Positions 9,986 through 17,684 of a stretch of 64,000 bases of DNA are shown piece after piece. A program made the position numbers and the translations under genes. The notes under the pieces are model-generated. The model was not told the origin of the DNA. It saw only the letters and a list, made by a program, of their open reading frames with translations, and searched no databases. Source of the stretch: Exiguobacterium algae. Lineage in GTDB: Bacteria; Bacillota; Bacilli; Exiguobacteriales; Exiguobacteriaceae. The stretch covers positions 615,614 through 679,613 of the forward strand of contig NZ_JACSKZ010000002.1 in assembly GCF_018617875.1 (NCBI RefSeq), in the 5' to 3' direction. Position 1 is the stretch's first letter, and each line of letters opens with the position of its first letter.

Positions 9986-10366
9986 ATGAGTGCTTATGAA
10001 CAATTTGGGGGCGAACAAGGTGTCCAACAGCTCGTCGATGCATTTTACGACCTCGTCTATGCGGACCCTGTTTTACTACCTTTATTCCCGGAAGACAAAG
10101 ACCGGGTAAAACAACATCAGTTTGAATTTTTAACTCAACTCTTGGGCGGTCCGAAACTCTATTCAGAGCGACGGGGCGGAGGCAATTTAGCGATGATTCA
10201 TCATGAACACCCGATTTCTGAAACACATGCCGGTCATTGGCTCGGGTGCATGGAGCAAGCTCTCAAGACGGTCGATGCGCCGGAATCCATCAAACGCCAG
10301 CTTTTTCAGCGACTAATCATGTCGTCCTCGAACGTCGTCCGCGTTTGTTCGCATCATTTTGAGTAG
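9986..10366 (+). CDS. yjbI: Group II truncated hemoglobin
   Basis: 126-residue two-over-two hemoglobin of the TrHbO type, a cytosolic heme protein that binds O2 and NO. It matches B. subtilis YjbI through the N-terminal FGGEQGVQQLVDAFYDLV, the LLGGPKLYSE segment, the proximal His in the IHHEHPI stretch near residue 73, and Trp G8 in GHWLGCM. Ribosome binding site GAGGGGG precedes the ATG. It stands alone between addB (divergent) and a small acidic protein gene. Physiological role (NO or peroxide protection versus oxygen handling) is not decided by the sequence. Confidence 0.9.
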   Translation: MSAYEQFGGEQGVQQLVDAFYDLVYADPVLLPLFPEDKDRVKQHQFEFLTQLLGGPKLYSERRGGGNLAMIHHEHPISETHAGHWLGCMEQALKTVDAPESIKRQLFQRLIMSSSNVVRVCSHHFE

Positions 10367-10421
10367 TCACAACTATAAAAAGTGGGTATGATAGGAAAGT
10401 AAGTAAAGGAGGTCGTTTCAC

Positions 10422-10808
10422 ATGACAGAAGAAGAAAAAGAAATCGTCTCATCTGAAGAAGAAGGGACGGAAGAAAAAGAAGAAACGGTAGTCCTCGCCG
10501 ACGCGCTTGATGAAGCAAACGAAGCAGCTGAAGCAGAAGAAGATGAGGACGATGACGAGGATCAGCCGGAAGAAAAGAACATGGATCACATCAAAGGCGT
10601 CTTCAATTACGATCACGAAAATGGACGTGAATATCGTGTCGTCTTTTACAACGACCGTAAAAACCTTGTGTTCCGTGAACTCGGAAATGGAAAAGTAGAA
10701 TTTGTCGGTCGTTTCTCCGATGACTCATATGATGAAGAAAACGAAGCAGAAATGCGTGAGCTTGGCGAGCGCGAACTCGAACGAATCCTCGCTGAACGCT
10801 TCAAATAA
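10422..10808 (+). CDS. Highly acidic small protein of unknown function
   Basis: 128 residues. The first 50 are almost entirely Glu, Asp, Ala and Ser and look disordered. A compact C-terminal part follows (MDHIKGVFNYDHENGREYRV through FVGRFSDDSYDE) and ends in an acidic helix. No Cys, no signal peptide and no membrane segment. Strong ribosome binding site AAAGGAGG. I do not recognise the family with certainty; the layout recalls small DUF1292-like Bacillus proteins, but the match is weak. A strong hairpin terminator follows at once. Confidence 0.75.
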   Translation: MTEEEKEIVSSEEEGTEEKEETVVLADALDEANEAAEAEEDEDDDEDQPEEKNMDHIKGVFNYDHENGREYRVVFYNDRKNLVFRELGNGKVEFVGRFSDDSYDEENEAEMRELGERELERILAERFK

Positions 10809-10832
10809 AAAAATCGCCCGAGGGCGATTTTT
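10807..10832. terminator. Bidirectional terminator
   Basis: AAAAAAATCGCCC / GGGCGATTTTTTT hairpin between convergent genes, with A and T runs on both sides, so it can serve both strands. Confidence 0.9.
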
Positions 10833-11243
10833 TTAATTCTTCTTATTCCGTTTCTTTTTACGAAGGGCATAGGCCACTCCCGCAATCCCGCCGACAACGG
10901 CCAACCCTGCCACAACAGGGACAAGGACGCGTTTTGTTGGAATCATTTCTTTCACGCGTTCATAAGGTGTTGGAGTTGAAATCTCAAGCTGCACTGCCGT
11001 ATCCCCATGACCGTGCGCACGTGCATTTCGCGAAGCATCTGTGACGACGACACGCCCCGTCGTCCAACGACGATTTCCGAACTCATCGGTATAGGGGCGA
11101 CGAACACGTTTTACATCACGCACCATCTTTCCACGCGCCATATCTGGGCGGACGATACGCTCACTTGACCAGGAACGACTGCCCGTCACGCTATAGGCCG
11201 GTCGTATTTTTCGACGGTTTAACCATGTATACGAATCGTTCAT
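10833..11243 (-). CDS. Basic protein with C-terminal membrane anchor, unknown function
   Basis: 136 residues starting MNDSYTWLNRR. The ATG at 11243 is chosen because GGGAGGG lies 7 bases upstream; the ATG two codons earlier is too close to it. The first 100 residues are Arg-rich and soluble. A single transmembrane helix (VLVPVVAGLAVVGGIAGVAYAL) sits near the C-terminus, followed by a strongly basic tail KKKRNKKN. This predicts a tail-anchored protein with the bulk on the far side of a short basic cytosolic tail, or the reverse. Family not recognised. Confidence 0.7.
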   Translation of the reverse strand: MNDSYTWLNRRKIRPAYSVTGSRSWSSERIVRPDMARGKMVRDVKRVRRPYTDEFGNRRWTTGRVVVTDASRNARAHGHGDTAVQLEISTPTPYERVKEMIPTKRVLVPVVAGLAVVGGIAGVAYALRKKKRNKKN

Positions 11244-11323
11244 TCTCATTCCCTCCCATGCTATTCAAGCTCTCTTCTTATTATACCCATACAACATCCC
11301 CTAAAACATGTGACGAACTGCTT

Positions 11324-11358
11324 AAAAAAAGGTATGACGCCCATTCGAACGTCATACC
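11324..11358 (-). terminator. Terminator after the RND exporter gene
   Basis: Stem GGTATGACG / CGTCATACC with a 10-base loop and seven A on the plus side (U run on the transcript), 7 bases after the stop. Confidence 0.85.
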
Positions 11359-11364
11359 TCCCGT

Positions 11365-14300
11365 TTATTGATCTGTGAACGGTTTGTCCCGATGGCGACG
11401 TTTCGCCAAAATCAAATAATAGGCCGGAACAAGCACCAGCGTTAAAATGGTCGAGAATAAGATCCCGGACACAATTCCAATCGCAAGTGGTTTGAAAAGT
11501 GGATCTTCGCCAAGCGCGACCGGTAGTAAGGCGACCACCGCCGTTAAGGCAGTCAAGAGGATCGGCCGAATCCGCGCACGCCCTGCTTCATACACCGCTG
11601 TCGTTACGGCCATACCGTCACGAATCCGTTGTTCGATAAATTCGAACAAGACGACCGCGTTCCGTACAACGATTCCGGCGAGGGACACCATTCCCATTGA
11701 CGCCATAAAGCTGAATGGCGTCTGTGTCACGAACAATCCGACAACCGCTCCCGCAATCGCCAAATAAATCGTAAACAAGACGAGTAACGGTAAAGAGAGA
11801 GAATTGAATTGGAACGCGATAATCAAGTAGATCAAGAACAAGACGACGACGAACAATGTTGCAAGTTCCAAGAAGAACTCATTTTGCGTCTCACTTGCCC
11901 CGGATTGATCAAAGCTGATGCCTTCATCTGTCAAATCAGACTTCGCATCATCCAAAAGTTGTTCCACTTCCTGCTTGAATGCGTCCTCATCCACTCCTTC
12001 GCTTGCATAAATCTGGAGCGTGACCGAACGTTCTCCGTTTTCGCGCGGAATTTGTTGAATTTGTTCCGTTTTCGTCTCTGTAACAAACGTACTAAGTGGC
12101 GCAACCGGAGGTCCTGCCTCTGTTTCTACCGGAATCAAAATGTCGTCGAGTGCGAGCGCTTCACGGTTCGCCTCCGCATCAATCACGATTTTCACATCAC
12201 GTTGCTCCACACCGTCATCAAATGTTCCGATTGGGATCCCGTCTGTGACAAGACGGATCTGATCACTGATGGTTTTAGCACTTACGCCAGCTTGTGCCAT
12301 CTCATCACGATTCAATTCATATGTGAGTGTCTGGAACGGTTCTTTAATATTATCCAGAACGATTGCCCCGTCGACCTGTTCGAGTGCCGCTTTCACCTGG
12401 TCACGTGCAGCGACTAACTGGTCGATTGTCTCACTACGCATCGTAAATTCGACAGGCGCTGAAGCAGGAGGTCCTTGCTGTTGGGTATCAAGGAAAATTT
12501 CTGCCTCCGGATACTTTTCACGCAGCATGGTTGTATAGTCATCAATCAGTTCGATCGCATCGATCGATTCGTTATCGACACGTACCACGACTTGCCCCGT
12601 GTTTTCACCGGACTGATCGAGCCCGCCTGTAAAGAGACCCGGCAACCCGCCTCCAGCAAAAATAGATGTCTCGATGACGCCTTCTTCTTTTTGGAATTCT
12701 GCCTCGATGTCTTTTAATCGTTCTTCCGTTTCTTTCAACTCGGTCTGAACCGGGAACGTCACACTTGTGACGACTTCCGGACGGTTTGCAGCCGGGAAGA
12801 ACTCGAACGGCGTGAGTAAAATCAATCCGTAAAGCGCTGTCGTGATGACGAAACCGGCAATCCCGAAGGTCCATGGGCGTTTCGCCACAATCGGTAACAG
12901 TCGGTCTGCGTAGAACGTACTCAATTTATGGAGTGGTCCACCGAGCCAACCCGGTTCCCGTTTTGAAACCTTCACAGATTTTCGATTCAAGCGATACTGC
13001 GCAATCGGGACGAGCGTCAAACTGATGACCATCGATGCAAGAACCGACAATGCGAGTACGGTCGGCAAGGCACGAATGAAGTTTCCGTTCGCCCCTGACA
13101 ACAGTGTGAGCGGCAAGAAGGCAAATACAACCGCGAGCGTCGAGGTGACAATAGACCCCCATACTTCTTTCGTCCCGCGCACTGCTCCGAGCATCGCCGA
13201 ATCTCCGTTTCGATAGCGTCGCAGAATATTATCATTCACGACAATCGCATCATCGACCAAAATACCAAGGGCGATGATGGCCCCAATAATCGAAATCTGG
13301 TTTAAATCGACTCCTGTAAAACGAAGTGGGATCAAAGCAAGCACGAACGACAACGGAATCGCCAAACTGACGATAATTGATCCTGAGAACGTCAATCCGA
13401 TTGTCGTCACGGCGATAACCGCGATGATGGCAACGATGAACTCACGCGTCAACGACGAGAAGATATCGTCGACTGCTTTGGCTTGTTCGTAGTATGGGAC
13501 AAGCTCAAAACCGTCAAGATCTCCGATTTCCCCTTTCACGACGTCATCCACTCGTTCCTGCATGGTCGGGATATCTAGTCCTGCCTCAATCGGAACCGTG
13601 ATCGAGACGGCCGGTTCCCCGTCGATTGAAACGAGATCGGTGTCCATCTCAGCCGTTTCCTGCACCGTTCCGACATCACCTAAGAGCACTGCTTCTCCAT
13701 CGAAAGATCCGACGATGACCTGCTCCATGTCATTGACGTTCGTTAAATTGTCGATGGCCAACTGATAGATTCCTTCTTCAGTCGACTGGCGACCGAGCGG
13801 GGTCGTTTTGTATTCTTCGTTGATGGCCGTCAAGACATCCGGGAACGCCAATTGACGTTCGCTCAATTTTTCAGAGTCGAGCGAGACGACATATTCTTGT
13901 TCAGGTAGGCCTTTAATGGTCACTCCGGTTACACCGTCTGTGCGAAGAAGCTGATTTTCCAATGATTCGAGGTTTTCTCGCACCTCTTCAAAAGACGCAC
14001 GATCTCCCGCTGTCAACAAATATGAGGCCACGGGTAACTGCCCCAGCGAGTCGTTCACCGTAGGTGCCAATGCATTGTCCGGAAGCTTTGGTGTAGCATC
14101 TGACAAGGCCTGGCGGACGTTCGCTTGGAACTCGGCCTGGTCGGTCCCATCCTCGTATTCAACTGTGATATTTGAGAATTCAGACGCGGAAACAGAGGTC
14201 ACGTTTTCAACACCTTCAAGTCCGCGTAGCTCCTCTTCGAGGACACTCGTCACATTCCGTTCGACCGCCTCGGCCGTCGCCCCCGGGTATGGTGTTTGAA

Positions 14301-14436
14301 CGAGGACGATGTTAAAGCTCGTCTCTGGAATTTCTCGCTTCGGGAGCTGGAAGAAAGTTAGCACCCCGACTACGATTGCCACGAGCAGAAACACAATGAC
14401 CAGTTTCCCTCGCTCAATCATCTTTTCAAAAAACAT
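11365..14436 (-). CDS. RND-family efflux permease (SwrC/AcrB type)
   Basis: 1023-residue RND permease with the family's duplicated plan: TM1 at residue 12-30, a large outer loop, six TM helices around 330-500, a second loop, then six more at the C-terminus. TM4 carries the proton-relay Asp pair in LGILVDDAIVV. Closest by style to B. subtilis SwrC (YerP), which exports surfactin and confers antiseptic tolerance. No periplasmic adaptor or outer-membrane partner is adjacent, as expected in a Gram-positive. Ribosome binding site GAGGGG precedes the ATG. Monocistronic, with its own terminator. Substrate unknown. Confidence 0.92.
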   Translation of the reverse strand: MFFEKMIERGKLVIVFLLVAIVVGVLTFFQLPKREIPETSFNIVLVQTPYPGATAEAVERNVTSVLEEELRGLEGVENVTSVSASEFSNITVEYEDGTDQAEFQANVRQALSDATPKLPDNALAPTVNDSLGQLPVASYLLTAGDRASFEEVRENLESLENQLLRTDGVTGVTIKGLPEQEYVVSLDSEKLSERQLAFPDVLTAINEEYKTTPLGRQSTEEGIYQLAIDNLTNVNDMEQVIVGSFDGEAVLLGDVGTVQETAEMDTDLVSIDGEPAVSITVPIEAGLDIPTMQERVDDVVKGEIGDLDGFELVPYYEQAKAVDDIFSSLTREFIVAIIAVIAVTTIGLTFSGSIIVSLAIPLSFVLALIPLRFTGVDLNQISIIGAIIALGILVDDAIVVNDNILRRYRNGDSAMLGAVRGTKEVWGSIVTSTLAVVFAFLPLTLLSGANGNFIRALPTVLALSVLASMVISLTLVPIAQYRLNRKSVKVSKREPGWLGGPLHKLSTFYADRLLPIVAKRPWTFGIAGFVITTALYGLILLTPFEFFPAANRPEVVTSVTFPVQTELKETEERLKDIEAEFQKEEGVIETSIFAGGGLPGLFTGGLDQSGENTGQVVVRVDNESIDAIELIDDYTTMLREKYPEAEIFLDTQQQGPPASAPVEFTMRSETIDQLVAARDQVKAALEQVDGAIVLDNIKEPFQTLTYELNRDEMAQAGVSAKTISDQIRLVTDGIPIGTFDDGVEQRDVKIVIDAEANREALALDDILIPVETEAGPPVAPLSTFVTETKTEQIQQIPRENGERSVTLQIYASEGVDEDAFKQEVEQLLDDAKSDLTDEGISFDQSGASETQNEFFLELATLFVVVLFLIYLIIAFQFNSLSLPLLVLFTIYLAIAGAVVGLFVTQTPFSFMASMGMVSLAGIVVRNAVVLFEFIEQRIRDGMAVTTAVYEAGRARIRPILLTALTAVVALLPVALGEDPLFKPLAIGIVSGILFSTILTLVLVPAYYLILAKRRHRDKPFTDQ

Positions 14437-14459
14437 TTACAACCCCTCACTTTCAGATA

Positions 14460-14475
14460 ATGTGCAAATACACAT
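14460..14475. repeat. Inverted repeat before the RND gene
   Basis: ATGTG and CACAT around six bases, about 24-39 bases upstream of the RND start and next to an A/T-rich -10-like region. Could be an operator; no regulator gene is adjacent. Confidence 0.3.
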
Positions 14476-14524
14476 ATAATTGCTTCTTCTTCATCATAGA
14501 GGGGTTTGATATCGAATTCAACGT

Positions 14525-14995
14525 TTAAACGTGCTGGAATGTGCTGTCATGAAATCGTTTTTGAAAGGCGTATGATAATTCGATTGATCGTTGTTTTTGG
14601 CGAGAGACGGTATGATCAGAAACCGGGACGCGAACCGTTTCTCCTGTTAAAAACTGAATGACTGTATTGGTACCATCCTTTTTAATCGACGTGACATGCT
14701 GAAAATTGATCCAGGAGCACTCTGGACTTTCCTTCGCGATCGTCGGGAAAAAGACGGCATCCGCATGCCAATCCATCACGACCGGTGTTTTTCGGTGTGG
14801 TCCCAACACATGCCTTGCCGCCTCAATCCGGCCTTGTATGCTTGAACCATAATAAAGGCAAGCGTCTTCAAGTAAATCAACTGGCGAACCCGCTACCCGT
14901 TTGACGCCTTCAGGCTGATAAACCAACGTTTCCGGCTCACCAAATTCGTTAAAAACAGGAATCAAAGCTCTTGTTTCGTTTGTCAGTTTCGTCAT
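14525..14995 (-). CDS. comK: ComK-type competence transcription factor, short form
   Basis: 156 residues resembling ComK, the master activator of DNA-uptake genes. The shared core is ACLYYGSSIQGR (compare the CRFFGSSYAGR of B. subtilis), then KTPVVMDWHADAVFFPT, PECSWINFQHV and the GETVRVPVSDHTVSRQ region. The protein stops about 35 residues before the B. subtilis end, so the C-terminal tail that MecA recognises is absent. Start 14995 (MTKLTNE) is preferred: GGGGGA lies 7 bases upstream, while the ATG at 15037 would fall inside the predicted -10. It could also be a ComK paralogue of the second type seen in some Bacillales. Confidence 0.85.
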   Translation of the reverse strand: MTKLTNETRALIPVFNEFGEPETLVYQPEGVKRVAGSPVDLLEDACLYYGSSIQGRIEAARHVLGPHRKTPVVMDWHADAVFFPTIAKESPECSWINFQHVTSIKKDGTNTVIQFLTGETVRVPVSDHTVSRQKQRSIELSYAFQKRFHDSTFQHV

Positions 14996-15036
14996 CTCTT
15001 CATCCCCCATAACGTGATCTATTGAATTACACTTCA

Positions 15037-15065
15037 TTCATAGCAAGATTACGTTTCTTCTGCAA
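15037..15065 (-). promoter_or_regulatory. Predicted SigA promoter of comK
   Basis: TTGCAG (15060-15065), a 17-base spacer and TATGAA (15037-15042) on the minus strand. I see no ComK box (AAAA-N5-TTTT pair) here. Confidence 0.55.
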
Positions 15066-15088
15066 ACCGACTACAGAGTATTTCCCAT

Positions 15089-15120
15089 TAAAAAACCAGC
15101 CTGCTATGGGCTGGTTTTCA
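15089..15120 (-). terminator. Terminator after the sensor kinase gene
   Basis: Stem AAAACCAGCC / GGCTGGTTTT with a T run on the minus strand, directly after the kinase stop and upstream of the comK promoter. Confidence 0.9.
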
Positions 15121-15123
15121 AAA

Positions 15124-16497
15124 TTATTCGTCAGATTTTAAACTCCTGATCTCATTTACATGTGGAAAGTAAAAGCGGACAGCAGTTCCTTCGCTCGTAT
15201 TCCCAAGCGAAACTTCCCCTTTATGAAGGGTTACAATTCGTTGCACGATGAACAAACCGAGCCCAAACTTCCCTTGTTTCCCACGGGAAAACTGATGGAA
15301 CAAATCCAAGTTTTCATCTACTGGCGGACCATCGTTTAGGATAAACAGTTCCACACCGGCTGGGCTGCGTGACAGTTTGATCCGAATCGTGGTTTCTGCA
15401 TAGCGAAGCGCATTGTCGAGAACGTTTTCAAACGCCACCCGGATTTGTTCACCATCACCGAGCATTTCGCCGCCCTCGCCCTCCACGATCCATTCCACGT
15501 CACCTCTGAGTTTGAAGCGCGCGACGAGCAATTCAATCAACTTATCCAGGTTGATCGGTTCAAGTTTCATTTCTTGCCCTTTAAAGTATTCCAATTTGGT
15601 CACATATAGCAAATCGACAACTTTCTTTTCTAACCTGGAGGCTTCTTCGTCGATCACATCGGCGGAACCTCTCAAATCGCCTGTCGGATAAATACCGTCT
15701 CCGATTGATTGGGCGTATCCACGAATGACCATGATTGGAGTCTTTAAATCATGCGATATGTTCTGTAACAAGGCTTGTTGTGCCAAGTCTTGTTCTTTCA
15801 GTTCTTTTCTCATCGCATCAATCGATTGGGCCAACTGTCCAAGTTCGTCTTGGCGATCTAACGGTAAAACTGTCTCCCACTGACGATTGGATATTTTCTC
15901 GACCGCCCGCTCCATTTCGACGATCGGCTTGGTCAATTCACGAGACATCCAGAGTGCGGGAATGAGAGACAATAAGCTGATGATGCCGATCAAAATCGAG
16001 ATTCTCCAAAATAGTGTCGAGACCAGTTCCCGTCTGTAGGCATCCCAGGCATAGGAAGCCTGATAAATCGTCGTACCGTCATATTCATTTTGACGGATGA
16101 TGTAGTAGACGTCCTCCCCGTCAATCGTCGTCTGATATTTTTTGACGTTTCCTGTCTGATTCAAGGCTTCTCTGTACATCCGGTTCGTCAACTCGAGCGG
16201 TGCCGATCCATAAATAATTCGACCGTTCGGTAAAAAAATTAGCTGGTTCACCGATCGCGACTCTTGTTGCCGGCGGTCGTATTCAATCGGATTTTGGGGA
16301 TAATTCTCGAGTTCATTCGTATTGCCCAAGTAATAATCCACGTCCTGCAACGTTTCATAAACTTGTTCATCTATGAACTGTGTGATGGACGACCGAATGG
16401 TCAGTAAAATCATGAGTGCCAGCGTGACGATGATCAGTAAAATCAACACCCAAATCTTCCACATGAGCCGCTTCGGTTTTAACTGGCTGATCATCAT
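15124..16497 (-). CDS. cssS: Sensor histidine kinase, CssS type
   Basis: 457-residue membrane sensor kinase. TM1 is at residues 13-35, an extracytoplasmic sensor loop spans about 36-165, TM2 about 166-190, then a HAMP linker. The His box is NISHDLKTPIMVIRGY, the N box NVLDNALRYA, and the G box is seen in FGLGLFIVQRIV. The partner response regulator is very close to B. subtilis CssR, which reports misfolded secreted proteins and induces HtrA-type proteases; CssS identity follows from that pairing and length (451 in B. subtilis). Its ATG overlaps the regulator stop by four bases. No htrA gene lies in the window. Confidence 0.85.
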   Translation of the reverse strand: MMISQLKPKRLMWKIWVLILLIIVTLALMILLTIRSSITQFIDEQVYETLQDVDYYLGNTNELENYPQNPIEYDRRQQESRSVNQLIFLPNGRIIYGSAPLELTNRMYREALNQTGNVKKYQTTIDGEDVYYIIRQNEYDGTTIYQASYAWDAYRRELVSTLFWRISILIGIISLLSLIPALWMSRELTKPIVEMERAVEKISNRQWETVLPLDRQDELGQLAQSIDAMRKELKEQDLAQQALLQNISHDLKTPIMVIRGYAQSIGDGIYPTGDLRGSADVIDEEASRLEKKVVDLLYVTKLEYFKGQEMKLEPINLDKLIELLVARFKLRGDVEWIVEGEGGEMLGDGEQIRVAFENVLDNALRYAETTIRIKLSRSPAGVELFILNDGPPVDENLDLFHQFSRGKQGKFGLGLFIVQRIVTLHKGEVSLGNTSEGTAVRFYFPHVNEIRSLKSDE

Positions 16498-17156
16498 GGC
16501 TTAACGAGACGGTAGCCGACACCGTAGAGTGTTTCCAACTCGAGACGATGTAATTTTTTGCGTAACCGTCGGACCAAATCATCCACGACCCGGTCAGAAC
16601 CAAAGTAATCCTGCCCCCACACGCCCTCTAAAATCTGTTCCCGCGACAAAGCGGAACCCGGATGCTCCAAGAATAGTAGCAATAAATCGAACTCTTTGGA
16701 GGTCAAATCAATCTCTTCTTCTCCATGCTTGATGAGTCGCTTGTCCGGATAAATCGTGTACTCTCCATATTCGATGTTCTCATTCGATTTCGAACCGTAC
16801 ACTCGGTCAATCAATTTTTTCACACGAATCACCAATTCACGTGGTAAAAACGGCTTCGCGATGTAGTCATCCGATCCCATCTCAAGCCCGATGATTTTAT
16901 CAATGTCTTCATCCCGGGCCGAGATAAAGATGGTCGGCGTATTCGCGTTTACCGCCTTGATCTGTTTGAGCAATTGAAAGCCGTCCAAGTCCGGCAACAT
17001 AATGTCAAGTACCCACAAATCCGGTTGATCATGGATGGCCGCTTGAGCAGACGTGCCATCTGAGAATGAACGGACAACGTATCCTTCCTGCTGCAAATAC
17101 GTGACGAGCATTTTATTCAAGTTTATTTCATCATCGACTAAGTAGATCGTATACAT
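16494..17156 (-). CDS. cssR: Response regulator, CssR type
   Basis: 220-residue OmpR-family regulator. The receiver domain has the acidic pair DDE near residue 8, phospho-acceptor Asp in VLDIMLPD near 51, and Lys in AKPFLPREL near 101. The winged-helix effector shows LTSKEFDLLLLFLEH and DRVVDDLVRRLRKKL. Stretches such as YTIYLVDDE, DIMLPDLDGF, IFISARDEDID and GQDYFGSDRVVDDLVRRLR align closely with B. subtilis CssR as I remember it. Ribosome binding site GAGGTG. First gene of the cssRS operon. Confidence 0.9.
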   Translation of the reverse strand: MYTIYLVDDEINLNKMLVTYLQQEGYVVRSFSDGTSAQAAIHDQPDLWVLDIMLPDLDGFQLLKQIKAVNANTPTIFISARDEDIDKIIGLEMGSDDYIAKPFLPRELVIRVKKLIDRVYGSKSNENIEYGEYTIYPDKRLIKHGEEEIDLTSKEFDLLLLFLEHPGSALSREQILEGVWGQDYFGSDRVVDDLVRRLRKKLHRLELETLYGVGYRLVKP

Positions 17157-17237
17157 TCAAGTCACCTCAACACGTTTTTCATAATCATATCAAATAATTG
17201 TCGAAGAATGATGGGAAAGCATTTCATCAACAACACA

Positions 17238-17262
17238 AAAAAAGAAAGGGTCTCCCCTTTCT
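17238..17262 (-). terminator. Terminator after the 30-residue peptide gene
   Basis: AAGAAAGGG / CCCCTTTCTT hairpin overlapping the stop region, followed on the minus strand by a long T run. Confidence 0.85.
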
Positions 17263-17354
17263 TAACGTGCTGACTTCATACGCAATTGTTGTGTTAAAAA
17301 AGCTGCCCCTCCGCCAATTAACGCCAACACTCCGCTGATCATGACGAGTTCCAT
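17262..17354 (-). CDS. 30-residue single-pass membrane peptide, iron-box controlled
   Basis: Small gene with an exact-sized terminator and a strong ribosome binding site (GGGAGGTC, 9 bases before ATG). The peptide begins MELVMISGVLALIGGGAAF, has one hydrophobic helix with a GGGAA core, and ends with a basic tail (LRMKSAR). Upstream are a TATATT -10 and a 19-base sequence matching the Fur box at 16 positions. No family is recognised. Size, hydrophobicity and complete transcription signals argue for a real gene; it resembles in size only the small Fur-regulated proteins of Bacillus. It lies between cssRS and copZ and shares no operon with either. Confidence 0.65.
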   Translation of the reverse strand: MELVMISGVLALIGGGAAFLTQQLRMKSAR

Positions 17355-17383
17355 ATTCGGTGACCTCCCGTCGACATCCCGTT

Positions 17384-17414
17384 GATATCGATTCTCATTA
17401 TCACCATTAATATA
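17384..17414 (-). promoter_or_regulatory. Promoter with Fur-like box
   Basis: On the minus strand the -10 is TATATT (17409-17414). The 19-base box GATAATGAGAATCGATATC (17384-17402) matches the Fur consensus GATAATGATAATCATTATC at 16 of 19 positions and covers the expected transcription start. That is a repression geometry. The -35 is poor. Confidence 0.6.
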
Positions 17415-17444
17415 GCACATTCTATCCATTTTGAATACGATAAA

Positions 17445-17468
17445 AAAAGTCCCGATCTAATCGGGACC
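17445..17468 (-). terminator. Terminator after copZ
   Basis: GTCCCGAT / ATCGGGAC stem, 3-base loop, with seven T on the minus strand. Confidence 0.9.
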
Positions 17469-17477
17469 CTTCTGTAC

Positions 17478-17684
17478 TCAGGCGTTTACATCGTAACCTT
17501 GTTCTTCTACCGCATCCACCATCTCTTGGAGCGACACCGTATCGTTATGAACCACATCGACGCTTCCGTTTTGCAACGATACGGTTGCGGACTCGACGCC
17601 GTTTAATTCATTCAACGCACCTTCAACTGATGCTTTGCAATGATTACATGTCATACCTTCTACTTTTAATGTTGTCTCTTTCAT
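17478..17684 (-). CDS. copZ: Copper chaperone CopZ
   Basis: 68-residue heavy-metal-associated (HMA) fold protein starting [11 protein letters not shown]. The copper site is MTCNHC at residues 11-16. It carries cytosolic Cu(I) to CopA and, in B. subtilis, to CsoR. Its ATG overlaps the copA stop (ATGA) and has AAGGAGG upstream within copA, so the pair is translationally coupled. The longer upstream reading lies inside copA and is rejected. Confidence 0.95.
   Translation of the reverse strand: MKETTLKVEGMTCNHCKASVEGALNELNGVESATVSLQNGSVDVVHNDTVSLQEMVDAVEEQGYDVNA

Noticed and set aside
10380..10395. GGGTAT before the acidic protein gene as a SigB -10
   Set aside because: No matching GTTT-type -35 at the right spacing.
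11809..12417. Plus-strand frame of 202 codons inside the RND gene
   Set aside because: Long, but antisense to a complete RND permease; no start signal or recognisable motif.
14521..14532. Perfect palindrome ACGTTTAAACGT at the comK stop
   Set aside because: No promoter or U run next to it; 12-base A/T palindromes are expected by chance at this scale.
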